The translations under genes were made by a program, and so were the position numbers. A stretch of DNA of 9,595 bases from Acidobacteriota bacterium (GTDB lineage: Bacteria; Acidobacteriota; Terriglobia; Bryobacterales; Bryobacteraceae): assembly GCA_947466555.1 (NCBI GenBank), contig CANIFK010000149.1, forward strand, positions 1 to 9,595, written 5' to 3'. Positions 1-5,356 of the stretch are shown in pieces (positions within the stretch are counted from its first letter, which is position 1; every line of letters begins with the position of its first letter). The notes under the pieces are model-generated. The model worked only from the letters and a program-made list of their open reading frames with translations. It made no database searches and was not told the origin of the DNA.

Positions 1-988
1 GATTCGACGCCTTCAGGTACGCCTGCTGGGTCCATGTCCCGGAACTGCGCACAAACACATACGCCGCGCCAGCTCCGGAAGCACTGTTGTCACTTTCCGT
101 CCCGTTCACCCCGGTGGCGTTGCTGGCCTCATAAGGCGCCCCCACCACCACCGTGTCCCCGGAGATCGCCACCGAATAGCCGAAGTAGTCAGACGTCTCC
201 GTATTCGACGCCTTCAGGTACGCCTGCTGGGTAATGGGATCCACCGCAATCGGATACACGGCCCGCCGGTCATCCACCAGGATTCGAAGCCACTGCCCGT
301 CGGCCACCATGCGTGCCGGTAACCTGCGGCCGCGCGCATCGGTCACCAACAGCTTCCGGTAGCGCAACGCCGGGGCGCCCTGCTTGGTCTTGTACGATAC
401 CGCACGCCCACCAGCGTCCTGCTCCGCGACCAGTTCCCCGCGTTGGCGCAGTTGGAAACTCAGTTCCCCTTCGCCCCCGTCGGGACGCTGCTGGATCGTG
501 AAGCCGTGCTCCAAGCCTTCTTTCCCGTTGACGAACCACTCGGTGATGCCCTGGCGCCGATACTCCAGGCGATTTACGTCTCTGTGAATCTGCGCTTTTG
601 CGGAAACAGCAACGGGATGGGCCTCACGCCCCCAACTGACGAGTTCCAGCCCCCAACTCCACGCCTGGGTGTCCGGCTTGACGGTAAACCCCTTGCCATC
701 AAACCGTGCCAGCCAGCCGTGATAATGAGACCGCGACTGAACCCCACCCTGCCCATCGGGAAACATGCCGTGCCGGTGGCGCTCATATTCCGCCCGGATC
801 TGTTTCCAGTCCACCAGATTAAGGCCGGCGGGCAGTTTCGGCTGGCTGTCCGCAGCGGGCGCGGCGTGGCGCACAATCGGGCTGAGCCCGCCACGTTTGG
901 CCAAAGAGCCGGAATCTGCGGCTGGCAGAAGGGTACAAACTGCCGTCAGGGCAAAGAAAGCAACAAAGCGATACGAGGAAAAAGCCAA
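1..988 (-). CDS. Secreted FG-GAP repeat (integrin-alpha-like beta-propeller) protein, 3' end beyond the window
   Basis: I read this frame by reverse-complementing the sequence. It is open for 329 codons and leaves the left edge without a stop. The TTG start at 988-986 is chosen because GGAG lies 6 nt upstream and a signal peptide follows at once (residues 1-24: R7, hydrophobic 8-21, then P-A-A). No ATG lies in frame between the upstream in-frame TGA and this TTG. Residues about 45-250 form a non-repetitive N-terminal region ending in VYPIAVDP. The propeller then begins: residues 263-320 carry FG (269-270), GDTVVVGAP (277-285) and an N/D-rich loop NGTESDN (295-301) like the calcium loop of FG-GAP blades. 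QQAYLKASN occurs at 254-262 and again at 321-329, giving a 67-residue unit. Such proteins are usually exported or surface-exposed adhesion-like proteins. The family call is strong; ligand and function are unknown. Confidence 0.88.
   Translation of the reverse strand, partial: MAFSSYRFVAFFALTAVCTLLPAADSGSLAKRGGLSPIVRHAAPAADSQPKLPAGLNLVDWKQIRAEYERHRHGMFPDGQGGVQSRSHYHGWLARFDGKGFTVKPDTQAWSWGLELVSWGREAHPVAVSAKAQIHRDVNRLEYRRQGITEWFVNGKEGLEHGFTIQQRPDGGEGELSFQLRQRGELVAEQDAGGRAVSYKTKQGAPALRYRKLLVTDARGRRLPARMVADGQWLRILVDDRRAVYPIAVDPITQQAYLKASNTETSDYFGYSVAISGDTVVVGAPYEASNATGVNGTESDNSASGAGAAYVFVRSSGTWTQQAYLKASN
2..231 (-). repeat. Direct repeat of 29 bp, copies at 2-30 and 203-231
   Basis: The 29 bases at 2-30 are identical to those at 203-231, exactly 201 bp (67 codons) apart and in frame. 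They encode the QQAYLKASN junction between FG-GAP blades. DNA-level identity, rather than protein-level only, suggests recent duplication or gene conversion of blades. Confidence 0.85.
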
Positions 989-994
989 TTCGAA

Positions 995-1000
995 CTCCGG
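995..1000 (-). promoter_or_regulatory. Ribosome binding site deciding the TTG start of the FG-GAP gene
   Basis: On the minus strand CCGGAG is followed by TTCGAA and then TTG, so GGAG sits 6 nt before the start. It is the main reason for accepting a non-ATG start here. Confidence 0.55.
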
Positions 1001-1062
1001 GGGTAGATAGGGATGAGACGGAAAGAGAATCGAGCCAGTCTTCGTGGTAGCGGAGACTACCG

Positions 1063-1407
1063 ATGCTAAACTGGGAACGATTCATGTTACCGAAGTATCG
1101 AGCGATGCGGGACGGAGGAAACGCATCAACTCACTTTTTGAGCCGACACCGGGATGTCAATGCGGCTAAAGCGTTTCTGCGCAAAGCAATGAAGTGGCGA
1201 CGGGTACCGGCCAAGGTAACGCTGGACGCGTATGCGGCGTCCCATCGAGCGGTGGCCGAGTTGAAGGAATCTGGCGAGTTGCAAAAGGGCGCAATCGTGC
1301 ATAAACAACTTGATTGAGCAGGATCATCGAAGGAGCACACGGTAGTTGCGACCGATGCTGGGACGCAAGAGCTTTGGGTCGGCGGACGTTGTGATCAGCG
1401 GTATCAC
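1063..1407 (+). pseudogene. IS6-family transposase remnant, 5'-truncated and frameshifted (catalytic core part)
   Basis: The frame from 1063 to 1317 reads KYRAMRDGGN, then LSRHRDVNAAKAFLRKAM, then VTLDAYAASHRAVAELK. This is the IS6 DDE-core layout (YRAID-DGN, then S-RD-AAAK-FFRKA, then D-2 in TLDAY, Asp codon 1225-1227). At about 1300 the homology shifts frame: 1304-1333 reads NNLIEQDHRR, the conserved IS6 block holding the catalytic Glu (codon 1316-1318). D-2 to E is 30 codons rather than the usual about 34, so a small deletion of about 10 nt explains the shift. An in-frame TAG (1343-1345) interrupts the next block, which continues as LRPMLGRKSFGSADVVISGI up to about 1407. The N-terminal domain and first Asp are missing. 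Homology stops abruptly at SGI, where an intact protein would continue as ELAEKIKKGQF. That missing part is found on the other strand at 2250-2404. The IS6 assignment rests on motif recall. Confidence 0.8.
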
Positions 1408-1543
1408 CATGCAGGTGGGGGCGGTGACGTTGGGGAACGGAAAGGGGCTGTTTCTTCGGGATTTGACGGGACGGCCGGGGCGGGTGGAATCGGCGCGGAT
1501 GATGGGGGAGCATTTTGTGGAGTTGCGGTACGCGGTGAAGTAG
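1346..1543 (+). CDS. Small chimeric ORF: IS6 transposase tail fused to an unknown C-terminal fragment
   Basis: A TTG-started 65-codon frame follows directly on the transposase TAG. Its first about 20 residues (RPMLGRKSF to VISGI) are transposase. From about residue 22 on (TMQVGAVTLGNGKG, LFLRDLTGRPGRV, then MMGEHFVELRYAVK) it no longer matches IS6 and looks like the end of a different soluble protein that I do not recognise. It stops 4 nt before the ATG of the membrane protein, so the two may be co-transcribed. An internal ATG at 1409 would give about 45 residues with no ribosome binding site. It is probably the 3' end of an older gene whose 5' part was lost at the rearrangement breakpoint. 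Expression of the fusion is doubtful. Confidence 0.35.
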   Translation: MRPMLGRKSFGSADVVISGITMQVGAVTLGNGKGLFLRDLTGRPGRVESARMMGEHFVELRYAVK

Positions 1544-1547
1544 GGAT

Positions 1548-2195
1548 ATGGGGCGGCGATTAGAGTGGGCGGCGTTTCTGGTACTGTGCGTGGGGGTGGC
1601 GGCGGCTCCGTTGGGAGCGTTTTTGCTATTGCGGGAGTTGCCGGCGAATGCGTGGATGGAGAGCCGGTGGGTGGGTGGGGTGTACGCTTCCTGGGCTGTG
1701 CTGATCTACTTTTCGTGGGCGTTTTTGCCGCCGATTCAGGCGCCGTGGCCGGAGCGGCGGCGGGCGTGGGGATGGTTTCTTGGGCTGGAGTTGGCGTATC
1801 CGGCAGTGAGCTGGCTTTCGGCAGGGGACACGGGGCAGTACTTGGCGGCGGATGTGGTGAGCTACGCGTCGAGCTGCGTGGCGGGCGGGACGGGAGTGGC
1901 TCTGTTGGTAGCGATAGGGCGGGGGCGGCGAGATCCGTATGCGTTGGCGTGGATACCGCCCGGGCTGGCGATTGCGGTGCTGCTGCTACTCTTGCCGGCG
2001 GTGCTGATAGAGCGGGCCTGGTGGGAGATTGGCGAGGAGGGTTGGTTGCGGGTCGTGGGGTTGGGGGCGGGGATGACGGGGGTGATTCGGAATCTGTGGC
2101 GGATGGCGGAAGGAGGTAAGGGGAGGGCGGGGATGAAGCGGAGTTCGTCGTCGGCGAGGTATTCGCCGGGGCGGGGGCCGGAGAACTCGATGTAG
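1548..2195 (+). CDS. Predicted multi-pass membrane protein of unknown function
   Basis: The frame encodes 215 aa with at least five hydrophobic stretches: about 7-28, 43-60, 74-90, 98-123 and 132-153, plus a weaker one at 166-184. Short charged loops lie between them (PERRRA at 68-73, GRGRRDP at 124-130). Trp is frequent. The first segment follows MGRR, fitting positive-inside topology. Codons are strongly G-ending (GCG, GTG, CTG, CGG), like the minus-strand pirin gene and unlike the C-ending plus-strand genes downstream. That fits a gene that once lay on the minus strand. The last about 30 residues (KGRAG to ENSM) are polar and low-complexity and may be read-through past an altered 3' end. 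AGGGA lies only 2 nt before the ATG, too close for a good ribosome binding site, but the gene sits 4 nt behind the small ORF upstream. I recognise no family. Confidence 0.6.
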   Translation: MGRRLEWAAFLVLCVGVAAAPLGAFLLLRELPANAWMESRWVGGVYASWAVLIYFSWAFLPPIQAPWPERRRAWGWFLGLELAYPAVSWLSAGDTGQYLAADVVSYASSCVAGGTGVALLVAIGRGRRDPYALAWIPPGLAIAVLLLLLPAVLIERAWWEIGEEGWLRVVGLGAGMTGVIRNLWRMAEGGKGRAGMKRSSSSARYSPGRGPENSM

Positions 2196-2233
2196 GCGAT
2201 TTTGTTCGCCTTTACCGTTAAGGTGAACGTCGG

Positions 2234-2247
2234 GGCTCTGGTGCAAA
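2234..2247 (-). repeat. IS6-type terminal inverted repeat (right end of the broken element)
   Basis: The plus strand reads GGCTCTGGTGCAAA, one mismatch from the IS6-family end GGCTCTGTTGCAAA as I recall it. It lies at the expected place and orientation: just beyond the C-terminal transposase remnant on the minus strand. I found no matching left end near 989-1090. The 8 bp outside (2226-2233) have no duplicate next to another IS end. Confidence 0.65.
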
Positions 2248-2249
2248 CT

Positions 2250-2404
2250 CCGAGGTGAGACAGATTCGGTCGCTGCCGACGTCTCGCTCGGCCCCGACTC
2301 CGATAACGCGGCCTACGTGGCTCGCCAATTTCCGGCATCCTCGCCGTGGGCCCGCCCAGCTTGCCCATCTTGAATTGCCCTTTCTTGATTTGCTCCGCCA
2401 GTTC
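2250..2404 (-). pseudogene. IS6-family transposase remnant, C-terminal part, on the opposite strand
   Basis: Reading minus from 2404 gives ELAEQIKKGQFKMGKLGG, then TARMPEI. This matches the C-terminus of many IS6-family transposases (ELAEKIKKGQF, then MPEIW-A-LAA). One base seems lost after MPEI: restoring a T gives IWRAT, then TAG, then AAL, so decay continues to the end. The protein ends just inside the terminal repeat at 2234-2247. The codons before Glu (GGTTTC, 2410-2405) echo GGTATC, where the plus-strand piece ends at about 1407. The two pieces do not overlap in protein content and together give one nearly continuous transposase from the DDE core to the C-terminus. Confidence 0.72.
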
Positions 2405-2439
2405 GAAACCAACGGCCGCTGCAAGCTCCGTCCCAATGA

Positions 2440-2547
2440 GATACTTTGCACAACCCCTTTGTTTACAACGGAGAAATCGGCTACCCACAATATCTCCAGG
2501 AAAACAATACCTATTTTGTTCGTCTTGGGGAGCCAATTTCCAAATAG
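2440..2547 (+). pseudogene. 3' remnant of an unknown gene ending at its own terminator (possibly RHS-like)
   Basis: After an in-frame TGA at 2437-2439 this frame reads HNPFVYNGEIGY, then QENNTYFVR, then LGEPISK, and stops with TAG at 2545-2547, on the first bases of a strong terminator hairpin. A stop codon placed at a terminator is what a real gene end looks like, so I read this as the last 35 codons of a gene whose front was lost. NPF-Y-GE-GY followed by TYFVR recalls the RHS core (NPF-Y-G--GYY---T-LYYVRAR), but the usual ARYYDP block is absent, so the family is uncertain. The stretch is more AT-rich than the genes around it. Confidence 0.4.
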
Positions 2548-2589
2548 CCCCAACTCCCGCAACGACGGTCGAGTTGGGGCTTTTGATTT
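2546..2589 (+). terminator. Intrinsic (rho-independent) terminator
   Basis: AGCCCCAACTC (2546-2556) pairs perfectly with GAGTTGGGGCT (2571-2581), an 11-bp stem with a 14-nt loop, followed by TTTTGATTT on the plus strand. It belongs to the truncated plus-strand reading frame ending at 2547 and lies about 40 bp before the amidohydrolase start, insulating that gene. On the minus strand the trailing sequence is only moderately U-rich. Confidence 0.8.
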
Positions 2590-2611
2590 ATGCAGCCGCC
2601 TCCACCAGCAG

Positions 2612-2617
2612 TATGAT
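2612..2617 (+). promoter_or_regulatory. Candidate -10 element (TATGAT) for the amidohydrolase
   Basis: TATGAT ends 10 nt before the preferred ATG at 2628. No Shine-Dalgarno-like purine run precedes 2628, so a very short leader is likely. No convincing -35 box is visible at the usual distance. Confidence 0.3.
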
Positions 2618-2627
2618 GGTCAAACCC

Positions 2628-3914
2628 ATGCGTCTGCTCTTTCTCCTCTTCGCCACCCTCACCCTCTCCGCCCAGCCGCAGTACGACATCCTGCTCAAGG
2701 GCGGCCACGTCATCGACCCCAAAAACCGCCTCAGCGCCCTCCGCGACGTCGCCATCAAAGACGGCAAAATCGCCGCCATCGCCCCGTCCATCCCCCCCGC
2801 CCAGGCCCGCAAAACCATCCCCGTCAACGGCCTCTACGTTGTCCCCGGCCTCATCGATATCCACGCCCACGTCTTCTCCGGCACCGATGGCAAAGGTCTC
2901 GCCGGCGGCGACACCAGCATCCATCCCGACAGCTTTGCCCAGCGCGTCGGCGTCACCACCGTCGTCGACGCCGGCTCCTCCGGCCGCCACAACTTCGCCG
3001 CCTTCCGCAGCACCATCGTCGACAAAGCCCGCACCCGAGTCCTCGTCTTCCTCAACATCGGCGGCCAGGGCATGCCCGGCGACGCCAAGGAACAGAACCT
3101 CGACGACATGGATGCCAAAGCCGCCGCCGCCCTCGCCGCGGCCAATAAAGACGTCATCGTCGGCTTCAAAGTCGCCCATTACAACGGCCCCGAATGGACC
3201 CCCGTCGAACGCGGCGTCGAAGCCGGCACCATCGCCAATCTCCCCGTAATGATCGATTTCGGCGCCTTCCACATCGCCCGCCCGTTCCAGGATCTGGTCC
3301 TCAAAAAGCTCCGCCCCGGCGACATCTACACCCACGCCTTCTACGCCCCCGTCCCCTATTTCGACGCGAACGCCAAGCTCCTCCCCTACCTCCACGAAGC
3401 CCGCAAACGCGGCGTCCTCTTCGACGTCGGCCACGGCGGCGCCGCCTTCGAATTCAAACAGGCCGCTCGCGCCGTCAAACAAGGTTTCCCGCCCGACACC
3501 ATCTCCACCGACGTCCACTCCGGCAGCCTCAACGCCGGCATGAAAGACATGCTCAACGTCATGTCGAAATTCCTCAACATGGGCCTCTCGCTCGACGACG
3601 TCATCTATCGCTCCACCTGGAACGCCGCCCGCACCATCCGCCGCGAAGAGCTCGGCCATCTCTCCCTCGGCGCCGCTGCCGACATCGCCGTTCTCCGCCA
3701 CGAAACCGGCGACTACGGCTTCGTCGACTCCTGGGGCGCCGGCCTCCGCGGCACCCGCCGCCTGTCCAACGAACTCACCCTCCGCGACGGCTACGTCATC
3801 TACGACACCAACGGCCGCACCCGCGAAAACTGGGACAAACTCGGCGACTACAAGCCGCAAGGCGAACCCTGGTGGGACCAGACCCGTTCCAGCGGCCCCC
3901 TCCGCCGCAAATAG
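2628..3914 (+). CDS. Exported amidohydrolase/deacetylase-family metallohydrolase
   Basis: The 428-aa product has a signal peptide (MRLLFLLFATLTLSAQ) and then the start of an amidohydrolase-superfamily barrel: YDILLKGGHVIDP, later VVPGLIDIHAHVF. Candidate metal ligands, in order, are H79 and H81 (IHAH), K181 (VGFK, probably carboxylated), H236 (YTHAF), H269 (VGHGG) and D295 (STDVH), the full set of a binuclear enzyme. The closest group I recall is the EF_0837-like amidohydrolase/deacetylase subgroup related to dihydroorotase and D-aminoacylase, which acts on cyclic amides or N-acyl amino acids or sugars. The exact substrate is not readable. The C-terminal NELTLRDGYVIYDTNG restores the small beta domain typical of the fold. 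Starts at 2613 or 2616 are possible; 2628 fits the signal peptide and nearby -10 box best. The gene stands alone after a terminator and converges with pirin, stops 1 bp apart. Confidence 0.85.
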   Translation: MRLLFLLFATLTLSAQPQYDILLKGGHVIDPKNRLSALRDVAIKDGKIAAIAPSIPPAQARKTIPVNGLYVVPGLIDIHAHVFSGTDGKGLAGGDTSIHPDSFAQRVGVTTVVDAGSSGRHNFAAFRSTIVDKARTRVLVFLNIGGQGMPGDAKEQNLDDMDAKAAAALAAANKDVIVGFKVAHYNGPEWTPVERGVEAGTIANLPVMIDFGAFHIARPFQDLVLKKLRPGDIYTHAFYAPVPYFDANAKLLPYLHEARKRGVLFDVGHGGAAFEFKQAARAVKQGFPPDTISTDVHSGSLNAGMKDMLNVMSKFLNMGLSLDDVIYRSTWNAARTIRREELGHLSLGAAADIAVLRHETGDYGFVDSWGAGLRGTRRLSNELTLRDGYVIYDTNGRTRENWDKLGDYKPQGEPWWDQTRSSGPLRRK

Positions 3915-3915
3915 T

Positions 3916-4800
3916 CTACCGCCGCAAAAACGTCCCCCGCTGCAGTTCCGCGAACGCCTGCCGCAGCTCCTCCTGCGTGTTCATCACAATCGGCCCGTGC
4001 CACGCCACCGGCTCGCCCAACGGCTTGCCCGATACCAACAGGAACCGCATCCCCTCCGGCCCGGCTTCAACAGTCACCTCATCGCCCCGGTCAAACAGCA
4101 CCAGCGAATGGTTCGCCGCCGCCACGCCATCGGTCGTCACCGGCCCCGGTTCCGACGCGTTGCCGAACTTCCCGCCCCCCGCAAATACGTACGCAAACGC
4201 ATGCCGCGTCGTCTCCACCGGCAGCGTCCGCCGCTTCCCCGCCGGCACCGAAACGTCGATATAAACGGGCTCCGCCGCAATCCCCTCCACCGGCCCGCTC
4301 TGCCCCCAGAAGCTCCCGCACACCACCCGCACCCGCGTCCCGTCGTCGTCGGTGATCACCGGAATGTCGGCCGCCTTCACGTCCTGATATCGCGGCGCCG
4401 TCATCTTCAAACTCGCCGGCAAATTCGCCCAAAGCTGAAACCCATGCATCCGCCCCGCCTCGTCCCCGCGCGGCATCTCCTGATGCACAATCCCGCTCCC
4501 CGCCGTCATCCACTGCACATCGCCCGCGCCCAGTTCCCCCTGGTTCCCCAGGCTATCGGCATGATCCACAGTCCCCGCCAGCACGTACGTAATCGTCTCA
4601 ATCCCCCGGTGCGGATGCCACGGAAACCCCGCCACATAGTTCCCCGGCACATCGTTCCGAAAATCGTCGAAAAGCAAAAACGGATCCGTCTCCCGCGTAT
4701 CCCCAAATCCGAACCCCCGCCGCAAATGCACCCCCGCTCCCTCCATCGTGGGCTGCGAAGTAGTTACCCGTTTTACTGGTCGAATCGACATATACTTCAT
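3916..4800 (-). CDS. Pirin family protein (bicupin)
   Basis: The N-terminal half has the pirin signature: TMEGAGVHL, RGFGFGD, DPFLLFDDFR, then FPWHPHRGIETITYVLAG and SGIVHQEMP. Numbering from MSIRP (start 4791), the iron ligands are H59, H61, H103 and E105, matching H56, H58, H101 and E103 of human pirin. Length is about 291-294 aa, normal for the family. Members are iron-binding cupins; some have quercetin 2,3-dioxygenase activity and others bind regulators, so the cellular role here is open. No signal peptide is seen, so it is cytoplasmic. ATGs at 4821, 4803, 4800 and 4791 are all in frame; homologues as I recall them begin near IRPV, favouring 4800 or 4791. With 4800 only one base separates it from the divergent gene at 4802, so its promoter must lie inside that gene. 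Confidence 0.9.
   Translation of the reverse strand: MKYMSIRPVKRVTTSQPTMEGAGVHLRRGFGFGDTRETDPFLLFDDFRNDVPGNYVAGFPWHPHRGIETITYVLAGTVDHADSLGNQGELGAGDVQWMTAGSGIVHQEMPRGDEAGRMHGFQLWANLPASLKMTAPRYQDVKAADIPVITDDDGTRVRVVCGSFWGQSGPVEGIAAEPVYIDVSVPAGKRRTLPVETTRHAFAYVFAGGGKFGNASEPGPVTTDGVAAANHSLVLFDRGDEVTVEAGPEGMRFLLVSGKPLGEPVAWHGPIVMNTQEELRQAFAELQRGTFLRR
4791..4796 (+). promoter_or_regulatory. Candidate -10 element (TATACT) for the 184-aa gene
   Basis: TATACT ends 5 nt before the ATG at 4802, so transcription would begin at about the start codon itself (leaderless). It sits in an AT-rich patch (about 4758-4801) that is also the first codons of pirin on the other strand. No Shine-Dalgarno sequence precedes the ATG. 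Confidence 0.35.
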
Positions 4801-4801
4801 C

Positions 4802-5356
4802 ATGACATCCCCGCCCAACATCGCCGGCTACTGGGAGGAAACCGCGGAGTCGTTCGACAAGGACATCCCCGGCCTCGTCACCTCCGTCACCTACTTTCTC
4901 CGCATCGCCCAAGACGGCGACATCGTCCAAATCGACGACCACGGCGACCGCCGCCAGGGCCGCATCACCCATGCCGAATCGAACCTCGTCCACATCGAAC
5001 TCGGCACCGCCGAAAAGGTCATTTTCAACACCACCACCCACCGCTTCACCATCCCCCGCCAGCGCTTCCACCTCCACTCCGGAACCCTACCCGCGCCCCT
5101 CGCCCACTACCTCTTCCCCTACGGCCAACCCCGCGTCCCCGCGCCCCTTTTCAACGACTTCCCCAACCTCCGCGTCTACCACGCCCAGGCTACCCCGTCC
5201 GGCATCATCTTCCTCGCCTGGCTCGGTACCGATCGCGTTGCCATCTCCATCTCCACGGGCCTCCCGGACGACACGCCCCAACGCATCGCCCTCGACTACA
5301 ACATCACCCAAACCGCGCGCTACCTACTCACTGAATCCGGTATTGTCCCCGAATAG
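4802..5356 (+). CDS. Hypothetical protein, 184 aa
   Basis: I do not recognise a family. The start at 4802 (MTSPPNIAGYWEETAESFD) is preferred to an upstream ATG at 4748 because the extra 18 residues would run deep into pirin. The protein is soluble-looking, with no signal peptide or transmembrane segment. It is rich in beta-type segments with many His, Thr and Pro. The pattern is an N-terminal GYWEE, a paired-strand section (DGDIVQIDDHGDRRQGRI, about 39-56), a His/Arg-rich middle (TTTHRFTIPRQRFHLHSG) and a C-terminal segment with FLAWLGTDRVAISIST. It might be a small beta-barrel, but that is only an impression. It runs head to head with pirin and overlaps the next minus-strand gene by 29 bp at its 3' end. 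C-ending codons match the other plus-strand genes, supporting real coding. Confidence 0.65.
   Translation: MTSPPNIAGYWEETAESFDKDIPGLVTSVTYFLRIAQDGDIVQIDDHGDRRQGRITHAESNLVHIELGTAEKVIFNTTTHRFTIPRQRFHLHSGTLPAPLAHYLFPYGQPRVPAPLFNDFPNLRVYHAQATPSGIIFLAWLGTDRVAISISTGLPDDTPQRIALDYNITQTARYLLTESGIVPE

Noticed and set aside
15..20. Lipoprotein signal on the FG-GAP protein (Cys18)
   Set aside because: The residue before Cys is Val rather than Gly, Ala or Ser, so the lipobox is not met; an ordinary signal peptide fits better. Numbers here are residues of the 1-988 product.
2..231. CRISPR-like 29-bp repeat
   Set aside because: Only two copies, 201 bp apart, in frame within an FG-GAP coding sequence.
1565..2119. 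Plus-strand frame of 184 codons inside the membrane-protein gene
   Set aside because: Gly/Val/Ala-monotonous shadow frame; the 1548 frame has clear alternating hydrophobic and charged segments.
2090..2233. Protein-like minus-strand peptide (KANKIAYIEFSGPRPGEY, then DDELRF) just outside the IS6 end
   Set aside because: It looks more protein-like than the tail of the membrane protein opposite, with C-ending codons, but no minus-strand stop exists in any frame nearby and the frame runs on into antisense of the membrane gene. It could be part of a gene hit by the IS, but I cannot support it.
2226..2233. Target duplication AACGTCGG with AACGACGG at 2561-2568
   Set aside because: One mismatch, and no IS end borders the second copy, which is in a terminator loop.
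2443..2457. Possible left IS6 end on the minus strand (GGGGTTGTGCAAA), which would make a 224-bp miniature IS
   Set aside because: Only GTGCAAA (7 bases) truly matches the right end at 2234-2247, and the bases also belong to the reading frame ending at 2547.
2511..3860. Long minus-strand open frame opposite the amidohydrolase
   Set aside because: Low-complexity Gly/Asp/Glu/Val product typical of the antisense frame of a C-ending-codon gene; the plus strand has a full set of catalytic motifs.
3902..3929. Direct repeat CCGCCGCAAA around the convergent stop codons
   Set aside because: Ten bases in Arg/Lys-rich C-terminal coding ends of a biased genome; no hairpin or T tract forms a terminator.
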